A stretch of 64,000 nt of DNA, from contig CBINBI010000002.1 in assembly GCA_966248875.1 (NCBI GenBank), forward strand, positions 54,447-118,446, written 5' to 3'. Under the pieces are notes generated by a model. That model had not been told where the DNA came from and made no database searches. It saw only the letters and a program-made list of their open reading frames with translations. Below, piece after piece: positions 1 to 6,929 of this stretch. How positions within the stretch are numbered: the stretch's first letter is position 1; each line of letters opens with the position of its first letter. Origin of the DNA: Dokdonella_A sp966248875 (GTDB lineage: Bacteria; Pseudomonadota; Gammaproteobacteria; Xanthomonadales; Rhodanobacteraceae). Made by a program: the position numbers and the translations under genes.

Positions 1-431
1 ACCGCATCGACCAGCGCGACGTAGGCGCCGGTGATCGCCGCCGTGCGCGTGCCGCCGTCGGCCTGCAGCACATCGCAGTCGAGGGTGATCGTGCGCTCGC
101 CGAGCGCGACGCGATCGACGCAGGCGCGCAGGCTGCGGCCGATCAGGCGCTGGATCTCCATCGTGCGCCCGCCCTGGCCGCCGCGCGCCGCTTCGCGCTG
201 CGTGCGTTCGCCGGTCGCACGCGGCAGCATGCCGTACTCGGCCGTGACCCAGCCTTCGCCCTTGCCGCGCAGGAACGGCGGCACCTTCTCGTCGACGCTC
301 GCCGTGCAGAGCACGCGCGTGTCGCCGCAGGAGATCAGCACGGAGCCTTCGGCGTGCCGCGTGAAGCCGCGCTGTATCGTGATCGGACGCAACTGATCGG
401 CGGCACGGCCGGATGGGCGCGCAAGGCTCAT
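1..431 (-). CDS. rph: Ribonuclease PH, N-terminal part (cut by window edge)
   Basis: Phosphorolytic 3'-5' exoribonuclease that trims tRNA 3' ends. Translating the minus strand from the ATG at 431 gives MSLARPSGRAADQLRPITIQ and then the family's conserved blocks RGFTRHAEGSVLISCGDTRV, GEGWVTAEYGMLPRAT and GRSLRACVD, ending at DGGTRTAAITGAYVALVDA where the window stops. About 143 residues are present of the usual ~238, so the C-terminal third to half lies outside. The gene is divergent from yicC, a pairing seen in many gammaproteobacteria. No frameshift is visible in the part present. Confidence 0.93.
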   Translation of the reverse strand, partial: MSLARPSGRAADQLRPITIQRGFTRHAEGSVLISCGDTRVLCTASVDEKVPPFLRGKGEGWVTAEYGMLPRATGERTQREAARGGQGGRTMEIQRLIGRSLRACVDRVALGERTITLDCDVLQADGGTRTAAITGAYVALVDA

Positions 432-505
432 GCGAAAAATCGAGTATCGGCGGACGGGCCTTGGAGTTTACCATTGCGGCCCAGCCGAACCCGCGGGTTG
501 ACCGA

Positions 506-1369
506 ATGCTTCGCAGCATGACTGCTTTCGCCAGCGCCGAATCCGACATCGGCCCGGGCACGCTTTCGATCGAGATGCGTTCGGTCAATCATCGCTATCT
601 CGAGCTCGGCCTGCGCCTCCCCGAAGAACTGCGCAGCCTGGAGCCGCAGGTGCGCGAGCGCGTCGCCGCGCGGCTCTCGCGCGGCAAGGTCGATCTCGGT
701 CTTCGCTACAAGCCCGCCGCGGCGGAGGCATCCGCGCTGGTGCTCGACGAAGCGCTGGTGGCCCGGCTTGCCGACACCGCGCAGGCGCTGGCGGCGAAGT
801 TCCCGCAGCTCAACGTCGACTTCGTCTCGCTGCTCGGCTGGCCCGGCGTCATGCTGGAGCGCGAGACGGATCAGGAATCGCTGCGCCAGGCGGCGCTTGC
901 GGTGCTCGACGAGGCGCTCGGTCAGATGGTCGCGACGCGCGAGCGCGAAGGCGCACGGCTCGGCGTCTTTCTCGGCGAACGGCTCGATGCGATCGAGAAG
1001 ATCGTCGCCGAGGTGCGCGCACATCTGCCGGAAGTGCGCGCCGCGCTGCGTGCGCGCTTCGATACGCGGATCGCCGAGCTCAAGCAGCCGCTGGAGCCCG
1101 GGCGGCTCGAGCAGGAGATCGTGTTGCAGTTGCAGCGCATCGATGTCGACGAAGAGCTCGATCGCCTGACCGCGCACGTCGCGGAAGCGCGGCGCACGCT
1201 CGGCCTCAGGGAAGCGGTCGGCCGCCGGCTCGATTTCCTCATGCAGGAATTCAACCGCGAGGCGAACACGCTGGCGTCGAAGGCGGCCGATCCGCGCACG
1301 ACGAACGCGGCCGTCGAGCTCAAGGTGCTGATCGAGCAGATGCGCGAGCAGGTGCAGAACCTGGAGTGA
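506..1369 (+). CDS. yicC: YicC family endoribonuclease
   Basis: Stress-associated YicC/YloC family protein; family members have been reported to act as endoribonucleases. The reading frame is open further upstream, but the ATG at 506 gives MLRSMTAFASAESDIGPG, the typical family N-terminus, so it is preferred over the start at 413. The N-terminal YicC domain includes SIEMRSVNHRYLELGLRLPE, and the C-terminal DUF1732 region includes GRRLDFLMQEFNREANTLASKA near residues 235-260, the best conserved part of the family. At 287 aa the length is normal. The gene ends one base before the gmk start, so the two are surely co-transcribed. Confidence 0.93.
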   Translation: MLRSMTAFASAESDIGPGTLSIEMRSVNHRYLELGLRLPEELRSLEPQVRERVAARLSRGKVDLGLRYKPAAAEASALVLDEALVARLADTAQALAAKFPQLNVDFVSLLGWPGVMLERETDQESLRQAALAVLDEALGQMVATREREGARLGVFLGERLDAIEKIVAEVRAHLPEVRAALRARFDTRIAELKQPLEPGRLEQEIVLQLQRIDVDEELDRLTAHVAEARRTLGLREAVGRRLDFLMQEFNREANTLASKAADPRTTNAAVELKVLIEQMREQVQNLE

Positions 1370-1370
1370 C

Positions 1371-1982
1371 ATGACCGGCACGCTCTACATCGTGGCCGCG
1401 CCGTCCGGAGCAGGAAAGTCGAGCCTCGTCAACGCGCTGCTCGAGCGCGAACCCGGCATCGTGCTGTCGATTTCGCACACGACGCGGCCGCCGCGCCCCG
1501 GCGACGTCGACGGCGAGCACTACCACTTCGTCAATCGCGGCGTGTTCGAGCGCCTGATCGCCGAAGGTGCCTTCCTCGAGCACGCCGAAGTGTTCGGCAA
1601 TTTCTACGGCACTTCGCGCGAAGCGGTCGAGCCGCTGCTGGCGCAGGGGCGCGACGTGCTGCTCGAAATCGACTGGCAGGGCGCGCAGCAGGTGCGTCGG
1701 GTGCATCCGGACTGCGTCAGCGTGTTTATCCTGCCGCCGTCGCGCGAGGAGCTGGAGCGGCGGCTGCGCACGCGCGCGGCGGATCATCCGGCGACGATCG
1801 CGCGGCGGCTCGCCGAATCGCGCGAGGAGATCGCGCACGCGGGCGACTTCGACTACATCATCGTCAACGATGAGTTCGCCGATGCGCTGGCGGACCTCCG
1901 CGCGATCGTCACCACGCGCAGGCTGCGGCGCGAGGTGCAGCTGGCCCGCCACTCCGCGTTGATCCGCGATCTGCTGGCCTGA
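1371..1982 (+). CDS. gmk: Guanylate kinase
   Basis: Phosphorylates GMP to GDP with ATP in the cytoplasm. The P-loop APSGAGKSS lies at residues 9-17, followed by the GMP-binding segment SHTTRPPRPGDVDGEHYHFV (about residues 35-54) and the lid region with ERRLRTRAADHPATIARRL. At 203 aa it is full length. The ATG is one base after the yicC stop. In E. coli gmk is followed directly by rpoZ-spoT; here an mla operon and mlaA lie between gmk and rpoZ. Confidence 0.96.
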   Translation: MTGTLYIVAAPSGAGKSSLVNALLEREPGIVLSISHTTRPPRPGDVDGEHYHFVNRGVFERLIAEGAFLEHAEVFGNFYGTSREAVEPLLAQGRDVLLEIDWQGAQQVRRVHPDCVSVFILPPSREELERRLRTRAADHPATIARRLAESREEIAHAGDFDYIIVNDEFADALADLRAIVTTRRLRREVQLARHSALIRDLLA

Positions 1983-2111
1983 CGCTTCGCCGGAAGGCGC
2001 GGCCATGACCGCCCGGCGCCGCACGCGTGCGGAGCGAACGTTCTGCGAACGACGTGTTCAGGAACGATCGCAAAAGTCCATGCCATCGGCTAAGGTAGCG
2101 CCGCCGCGCGC

Positions 2112-2969
2112 ATGGCGGTGAAGCGACGACGAAATCCTTACGTGAGCGAAATCCGACCCGCTGCCGGCTCCGCCCTGATCGAGATCCGCGCGCTGCACAC
2201 GAGGCTCGGCGGGAAACTCATCTTTGATGGCGTCGATCTCGACGTACCGCGCGGCAAGATCACGGCGATCATGGGCCCGAGCGGCACCGGCAAGACGACG
2301 CTGCTGCGCCACATCACGGGCCAGCTCGCACCGGATTCCGGCGAGATACGCGTCGACGGCCGCAACGTGCCGACGCTGCCGCGCGGCGAGCTGTTCGATC
2401 TGCGCGAGAAGATCGGCTATCTCTTCCAGAATTCCGCGCTGCTGACCGATTTCAGCGTGTTCGAGAATGTCGCGTTTCCGCTGCGCCAGCATCTGAAGCT
2501 GCCCGAGGATCTCGTGCGTAACGTCGTGCTGACGAAGCTGCAGGCGGTGGGCCTGCGCGGCGCTGCCGAGCTGATGCCGAGCGAGCTTTCGGGCGGCATG
2601 GCGCGCCGCGTCGCGCTGGCGCGCGCGATCGTGCGCGATCCGATGCTGATCCTCTACGACGAACCGTTCGTCGGGCTCGATCCGATCGCGCTGAATCAGG
2701 TGCTGCGTCTGATCCGCACCTTGAACGATACGCTCGGCATCACCAGCATTCTCGTCGCGCACGAGTTTGCGGCGGTCGCGCGGGTCGCCGATCAGGTGTA
2801 TCTGATCGCCGGCGGCAAGGTCGCGGCTGCGGGAGCGCCCGCCGAGCTCGCGCGCGGCGAGTCGCCGTGGACGCGCCAGTTCTTCGGCGGCGACGCGGAC
2901 GGACCGGTGCCGTTCCATTACCCGGCGCGCGACTACCGGCTCGATCTCGGCTTTCCGGCAACGACATGA
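2112..2969 (+). CDS. mlaF: Phospholipid ABC transporter ATP-binding protein MlaF
   Basis: ATPase of the MlaFEDB inner-membrane complex that moves phospholipids between the inner membrane and periplasmic MlaC to keep outer-membrane asymmetry. Walker A is GPSGTGKTT (about residues 56-64), the signature is LSGGMARRVALARA, and Walker B is LILYDEPFVGLD followed by the H-loop VAHE. Length is 285 aa. The ATG at 2112 is used; an in-frame GTG at 2142 is a possible alternative because the first ten residues (Arg/Lys-rich) are not conserved. The stop overlaps the mlaE start (ATGA). It is the first gene of mlaFEDCB. Confidence 0.94.
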   Translation: MAVKRRRNPYVSEIRPAAGSALIEIRALHTRLGGKLIFDGVDLDVPRGKITAIMGPSGTGKTTLLRHITGQLAPDSGEIRVDGRNVPTLPRGELFDLREKIGYLFQNSALLTDFSVFENVAFPLRQHLKLPEDLVRNVVLTKLQAVGLRGAAELMPSELSGGMARRVALARAIVRDPMLILYDEPFVGLDPIALNQVLRLIRTLNDTLGITSILVAHEFAAVARVADQVYLIAGGKVAAAGAPAELARGESPWTRQFFGGDADGPVPFHYPARDYRLDLGFPATT

Positions 2970-3760
2970 GCAGCGTCATGAAACCCCGCGGCTCGTCGCG
3001 CAGGAACGAGCTTTCCATGTTCGGCGATGCGCTGGCGCAGGTCGGCGCGTGCGGGCTGTTCCTGCTTACCGTGCTGGCCGCGATCCCGCGCAGCCTGCGC
3101 CACATCAAGGAGACGATCCGCCAGATCTGGTTCGTCGGCGCGATGAGTCTCGTGATCATTACCACCTGCGGATTCTTCGTCGGCACCGTGCTCGGGCTGC
3201 AGCTTTATTACGTGCTGTCGATCTTCGGCGGCACGGCGGCACTCGGCACCGTGGTCTCGCTGTCGCTGTACCGCGAGCTCGGGCCGGTGGTGACCGCGCT
3301 CCTGTTCGCCGGGCGCGCGGGCACGTCGATCACGGCCGAAATCGGCCTCATGCGCGCGACCGACCAGCTCGCGGCGATGGAGATGATGGCAGTCGATCCG
3401 GTGGCCTACGTCGCCGTGCCGCGCTTCCTGGCCGGCGTGATCGCGATGCCGCTGCTCGCCTGCGTGTTCAATGCACTCGGCATCTTCGGCGCGCACCTGG
3501 TCGGCGTGACCTGGCTCGGGCTCGACAACGGCACGTTCTGGTCGAACATGACATCCAGCGTCGACGTGTGGACGGACGTCGTCAACGGCGTCTGGAAAAG
3601 CTGCGCGTTCGGCGCGGTCGTCGCGCTGATCGCGGTGTTCCAGGGCTACACGACGGCGCCGACCAGCGAAGGCGTCGCCTACGCGACGACGCGCACGGTC
3701 GTGTTCTCGTCGATCGTCGTGCTCGCGCTCGATTTCGTGATGACGGCGTTCCTGATGTGA
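2966..3760 (+). CDS. mlaE: Phospholipid ABC transporter permease MlaE
   Basis: Integral membrane permease (MlaE/DUF140 family) of the Mla complex. The ATG at 2966 overlaps the mlaF stop by four bases; the frame is open further upstream but that part is mlaF shadow. The protein (264 aa) contains the family-defining stretch YRELGPVVTALLFAGRAGTS (about residues 106-125) followed by AEIGLMRATDQLAAMEMMAVDP, and several hydrophobic helices including a C-terminal one ending FVMTAFLM. The forty-base gap to mlaD is consistent with one operon. Confidence 0.95.
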   Translation: MSSVMKPRGSSRRNELSMFGDALAQVGACGLFLLTVLAAIPRSLRHIKETIRQIWFVGAMSLVIITTCGFFVGTVLGLQLYYVLSIFGGTAALGTVVSLSLYRELGPVVTALLFAGRAGTSITAEIGLMRATDQLAAMEMMAVDPVAYVAVPRFLAGVIAMPLLACVFNALGIFGAHLVGVTWLGLDNGTFWSNMTSSVDVWTDVVNGVWKSCAFGAVVALIAVFQGYTTAPTSEGVAYATTRTVVFSSIVVLALDFVMTAFLM

Positions 3761-3800
3761 GGCTTGGAAGGAAAGATCGAGACAAGGCGGAAGGCAGCTC

Positions 3801-4325
3801 ATGACGCAGCGACGTTCGTATCAGGTCGGTACCGGCCTTTTCATCCTGCTCGGCTTTGCCGCGCTCGCGTATCTCGCGACGCAGACGACGTCGGTCGCGA
3901 ATTTCCAGCAGGGGCCGAGCTACACGCTGAAGGCGCGCTTCAGCAACGTCGGGCAGCTGAAGTTGCGCGCGCCGGTCAAGGTGGCCGGCGTGCGCATCGG
4001 ATCGGTGAAGGCGATCGATCTCGACCCGACGCGGCTCGAGGCGACCGTGCTGCTCTCCATCGACGACCGCTTCAAGGATCTGCCGGACGATTCCGCCGCC
4101 GCGATATTCACCAGTGGTTTACTGGGCGACCAGTACGTTGCGATCCAGCCCGGGGGCTCGCCGGACACGTTCAAGGACGGCGACGAATTCGTGCTGACGC
4201 AGTCCTCGATCCAGCTGGAGGATCTCATCGGCAAATTCCTCGTCGGCGGCGGTCCCTCCAAACCCGGGGACGCCCAGGACGGCAGCAAGCCCGCCAACCC
4301 CGATGACAACGAGCCCGGACACTAG
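3801..4325 (+). CDS. mlaD: MCE-domain lipid-binding protein MlaD
   Basis: Periplasmic MCE subunit that forms the hexameric lipid channel of the Mla complex, anchored by one N-terminal helix (about residues 9-26, GTGLFILLGFAALAYLAT). The MCE domain follows, with FSNVGQLKLRAPVKVAGVRIG and the conserved pore-loop region TSGLLGDQYVAIQPGG. At 174 aa the length is normal. A purine-rich AAGGCGGAAGG stretch precedes the ATG. The C-terminal tail after GKFLVGG is a short Gly/Pro/Asp-rich, probably disordered segment. Confidence 0.95.
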   Translation: MTQRRSYQVGTGLFILLGFAALAYLATQTTSVANFQQGPSYTLKARFSNVGQLKLRAPVKVAGVRIGSVKAIDLDPTRLEATVLLSIDDRFKDLPDDSAAAIFTSGLLGDQYVAIQPGGSPDTFKDGDEFVLTQSSIQLEDLIGKFLVGGGPSKPGDAQDGSKPANPDDNEPGH

Positions 4326-4335
4326 GAGTCGCTTC

Positions 4336-5001
4336 ATGTTTCGCACGTTGGGAATCGCCATCGTTCTCGCCGCCGCCGGTGTGGCTTTCGGCCCGCCCGC
4401 GATCGCGCAGACGTCCGGCACGCAGGCGGTGCTGCCAGATCAGGTGGTGCAGGGCATCGCCGACGAGCTGGGCCAGGCCATCGAGGGCCATCAGGCGGAG
4501 CTCAAGAACGATCACGAAAGGCTGATCAAGCTGATCGATGGCATCCTGCTGCCGCATTTCGACATCGACTACGCCTCGATCCTGGTGCTCGGCCAGTCTG
4601 CGCGCACCGCGACGCCGGAGCAGCGCGCGCGCTTTGCGCGAGCGTTCTACAACTCGATCGCGCACCGCTACGCCGAGGGCCTGCTCAACTACACGCGCGG
4701 CCGCGTGCGCGTGCTGCCGTCGAAAGGCGACATGAACGACAAGCGCACCATCGTGCGCACCGAGGTCGTGCTCGACGACGGCAAGACGCTGCCGGTCGAC
4801 TACGCGTTCCGCAAGACGCAGGACGGCAGCTGGAAGGCCTACGATGTCATCATCGAAGGCATCTCCTACATTACGAACTATCGCAACCAGGTCGGCGCCG
4901 AGATCAAGAAAACGGGTCTCGATGCGCTGATCACGCGACTGGAAACGCAGGGCGACAAGGCGCTCCAGTCGATGGAGCAGGCGCAGAAGGGCGGCGAATG
5001 A
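4336..5001 (+). CDS. mlaC: Periplasmic phospholipid-binding protein MlaC
   Basis: Soluble shuttle that carries phospholipid between MlaA at the outer membrane and MlaD at the inner membrane. The ATG at 4336 is chosen because it has an AGGAG ribosome-binding site at 4325-4329 and opens a clear signal peptide, MFRTLGIAIVLAAAGVAFG, with likely cleavage after PAIAQ or nearby. The mature part includes the MlaC/Ttg2D family segment ILLPHFDIDYASILVLG and YDVIIEGISYITNYRNQV. Length is 221 aa. The stop overlaps the mlaB start (ATGA). Confidence 0.93.
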   Translation: MFRTLGIAIVLAAAGVAFGPPAIAQTSGTQAVLPDQVVQGIADELGQAIEGHQAELKNDHERLIKLIDGILLPHFDIDYASILVLGQSARTATPEQRARFARAFYNSIAHRYAEGLLNYTRGRVRVLPSKGDMNDKRTIVRTEVVLDDGKTLPVDYAFRKTQDGSWKAYDVIIEGISYITNYRNQVGAEIKKTGLDALITRLETQGDKALQSMEQAQKGGE

Positions 5002-5306
5002 GCCGCGCTCCCGCCGCGTTCACGCTGGAGCGCGCGGGGGCGAGCGTGCGCGTCGCGGGCGATATCGGCTTCGGCAACGCCCAGGACGCCGTCGCGCGCA
5101 CGAGCGAGCTGTTCGCGGGCGGCGGCGATGTCACCGTCGATCTTTCCGGGCTCGAGCGTGCGGACAGCGCCACGCTCGGCGTGCTTCTGATCTGGGCGGC
5201 AACCGCCGCAGCGCGGGGCGTCGGGCTGCGGTTCGCGAATCCTCCGCAGGGGCTCAGGGCGCTCGCGCACCTCTGCGACGCGGAGCCGTTGCTCGGTCTT
5301 GCCTGA
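4998..5306 (+). CDS. mlaB: STAS-domain protein MlaB
   Basis: Small cytoplasmic STAS protein (102 aa) that binds MlaF and supports assembly and activity of the transporter. The core STAS pattern is visible as VTVDLSGLERADSATLGVLL, where the conserved DS-T loop aligns with family members. Overlap with mlaC by four bases shows translational coupling. It is the last gene of the operon; a GC-rich hairpin lies just downstream, between it and convergent mlaA. Confidence 0.9.
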   Translation: MSRAPAAFTLERAGASVRVAGDIGFGNAQDAVARTSELFAGGGDVTVDLSGLERADSATLGVLLIWAATAAARGVGLRFANPPQGLRALAHLCDAEPLLGLA

Positions 5307-5354
5307 CAGCCGCCGTTCCGTCCCGCAGCGATTTCAGGCGGAATCATCGATGAA

Positions 5355-5389
5355 GGGCGAGGGCGGCTGGGTCCAGCCTGCCCTCGCCC
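5355..5389. terminator. GC-rich hairpin between convergent mlaB and mlaA
   Basis: The left arm GGGCGAGGGCGGCTGG (5355-5370) pairs with CCAGCC (5373-5378) and GCCCTCGCCC (5380-5389), with one bulged base. There is no T tract on either side, so a bidirectional terminator is inferred from stem strength and position between converging operons only. Confidence 0.5.
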
Positions 5390-5415
5390 GCATGCGGGGG
5401 AGCGACGAAACCGCC

Positions 5416-6276
5416 TCAGCCGTGCCCGGTCGGCTGTTCCTGCTGCTGCTGCTGTTGCTCCTGCCGCTGCTTTTCGTACTCGCGCTGCTCGTTGAGCAGC
5501 TTGTCGACGTCGATGTCGTCGTTCGCGCCCTGCATCTGCTCGATGATGTCGGCCGGCGGCGAGCCGTCGTAGATCTCGTAGAGCCGCCGCTGCCGGTACG
5601 CGTCGCGGTAGAACACGTACGGATCGTAGACGCCTTCAAGCAGGCCTTCGGCCTCGATGCCGCGCGCGCGCAGCGTGACGAGATAGAAGATGTTCGGAAG
5701 GTATTCGGCGTGGTAGCGGAAGTCGTGATCTTTCGCGTACCAGGACACGGGATCGAAGTACTGGTCGACCGGCAGGCGCCAGAAATCTCGCACGGTGGTC
5801 GATCCGACGAACGGCAGCACGAGGTACGGGCCTTCCGGCACGCCCCATTTCGCCAGCGTCACGCCGAAGTCGGTCTCGTCGAGCGGGAGGTTCATCTCGC
5901 TCGCGGGATCGAACAGGCCGACGAAGCCGATCGTCGTGTTGACGACGAAGCGCCCGGTGTTGCGGATCGCCCGGCGCGGGTCGCCCTGCAGCACGTCGTT
6001 GATGATCGTGATCGGCATCTTGATGTTGGAGTAGAAGTTGCTGATCACGCGCCGCACGTTCGGCGAGGTGATCTTGCGGTAGCCGACCGCGACGGGGCGG
6101 ATCACCGCGCGGTCCGCCGCGTCGTTGAACGCGTACATCTTGCGGTTGAACTTTTCCCACGGATCGTCGCTGCGCGGCTTGGCGATCGTGCAGCCCGCGA
6201 GGAGCACCAGCAAAGCAGACGCAAACAATCCGTGCAGGCCCGCGGTCAGGCCGGGGCGTGAGGCAATGAATCGCAT
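5416..6276 (-). CDS. mlaA: Outer-membrane lipoprotein MlaA (VacJ)
   Basis: Outer-membrane component of the Mla system that removes surface-exposed phospholipids and hands them to MlaC. The ATG at 6276 gives a lipoprotein signal with lipobox LLAGC (Cys at about residue 28). Family landmarks are DPWEKFNRKMYAFND, NFYSNIKMPITIINDVLQG, RFVVNTTIGFVGLFDPAS and WGVPEGPYLVLPFVG. Length is 286 aa. The C-terminus carries an unusual Gln/Glu-rich tail (QRQEQQQQQQEQP) encoded by a run of CAG/CAA codons. In E. coli mlaA lies apart from mlaFEDCB; here it sits next to it, convergent. Confidence 0.95.
   Translation of the reverse strand: MRFIASRPGLTAGLHGLFASALLVLLAGCTIAKPRSDDPWEKFNRKMYAFNDAADRAVIRPVAVGYRKITSPNVRRVISNFYSNIKMPITIINDVLQGDPRRAIRNTGRFVVNTTIGFVGLFDPASEMNLPLDETDFGVTLAKWGVPEGPYLVLPFVGSTTVRDFWRLPVDQYFDPVSWYAKDHDFRYHAEYLPNIFYLVTLRARGIEAEGLLEGVYDPYVFYRDAYRQRRLYEIYDGSPPADIIEQMQGANDDIDVDKLLNEQREYEKQRQEQQQQQQEQPTGHG
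5437..5470. repeat. CTG/CAG trinucleotide tract in mlaA 3' end
   Basis: A short imperfect run of CTG-type triplets, coding on the minus strand for the Gln-rich tail of MlaA. Slippage of whole triplets would change the tail length without breaking the frame. Confidence 0.6.
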
Positions 6277-6459
6277 TGGCAGATGTTTCGAAGGCGCGCG
6301 CCGCGCTTCGTCCTTGTCGTTGGGTGCGTTCCCCGCCGGCACAAGGCTACGCGAAAAGCGCCCGCACTTACATAAACGCGCTTTGAACGAGCGGCCGCGC
6401 GGCGCAGCATGCCCGCGCGGAGGGCCCGTTCCCGGCGCGGCGGCGGCTTTCCCGCTTGT

Positions 6460-6489
6460 TTGCGCTGCACAATGACCCGACGTTACAAT
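6460..6489 (+). promoter_or_regulatory. Candidate sigma70 promoter of rpoZ-spoT
   Basis: A TTGCGC -35 (6460-6465) and TACAAT -10 (6484-6489) are separated by 18 bases, upstream of rpoZ in the mlaA/rpoZ divergent region. The same TTGCGC/18 bp layout occurs before rpmE2. Predicted transcription would start near 6496. Confidence 0.6.
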
Positions 6490-6501
6490 GGCCCGTATCT
6501 A

Positions 6502-6527
6502 ACGTCATGAATTGACGTCCCTTTTTT
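6502..6527 (+). promoter_or_regulatory. Small hairpin plus T tract in the rpoZ leader
   Basis: The perfect inverted repeat ACGTCA (6502-6507) / TGACGT (6513-6518) is followed after three C residues by six T residues (6522-6527). It lies between the predicted promoter and the rpoZ start. It resembles a weak intrinsic terminator or an operator; neither is proven. Confidence 0.4.
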
Positions 6528-6551
6528 GCTGATTGGCGTGGAGCCGCTGGA

Positions 6552-6845
6552 ATGGCACGTATTACCGTTGAAGATTGCCTTGAAGTGGTGAACAACCGCT
6601 TCGAGCTCGTCCTGATGGCGACCAAGCGCGCGCGCCAGGTCGCCAAGGGCGCACAGGCCAATGTCGTCGGCGACAACGACAAGCCGACCGTCATCGCGCT
6701 GCGCGAGATCGCCGAGCGCAAGGTCGATCAGGCGATGATCGACGAGATCGACCGCCAGGAGCGCGAGAAGAAGGAACGCGAGGCGCTCGAATGGGCCGCC
6801 GCCGAAGTCGACGACGATCTGTCCAAGGGCGGCGACGACCTGTGA
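6552..6845 (+). CDS. rpoZ: RNA polymerase omega subunit
   Basis: Smallest RNA polymerase subunit, helps assembly of beta' and contributes to the ppGpp binding site. The N-terminus MARITVEDCLEVVNNRFELV and the segment KPTVIALREIA are diagnostic. At 97 aa the length is normal, with an acidic C-terminus. It is followed after about 80 bases by spoT, the standard order. The upstream candidate promoter and leader hairpin suggest separate transcription from the gmk and mla genes. Confidence 0.97.
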   Translation: MARITVEDCLEVVNNRFELVLMATKRARQVAKGAQANVVGDNDKPTVIALREIAERKVDQAMIDEIDRQEREKKEREALEWAAAEVDDDLSKGGDDL

Positions 6846-6929
6846 TGCATTCCTCCCGCCAGCACGCTCGCCAGCACTGTACGGCGGGACACCACGGAGC
6901 GGCCTGACGGCCGGTTCAGGGAGGCGGCC

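Noticed and set aside
428..1381. A 317-codon open frame antisense to yicC, and many similarly long antisense frames elsewhere (for example 10048-12270 opposite recG, 41184-43196 opposite tkt, 55248-57704 opposite hlyD)
   Set aside because: Codon position shadows of GC-rich genes; they show Arg/His/Ala-rich composition, no family motifs, and lie opposite well-supported genes.
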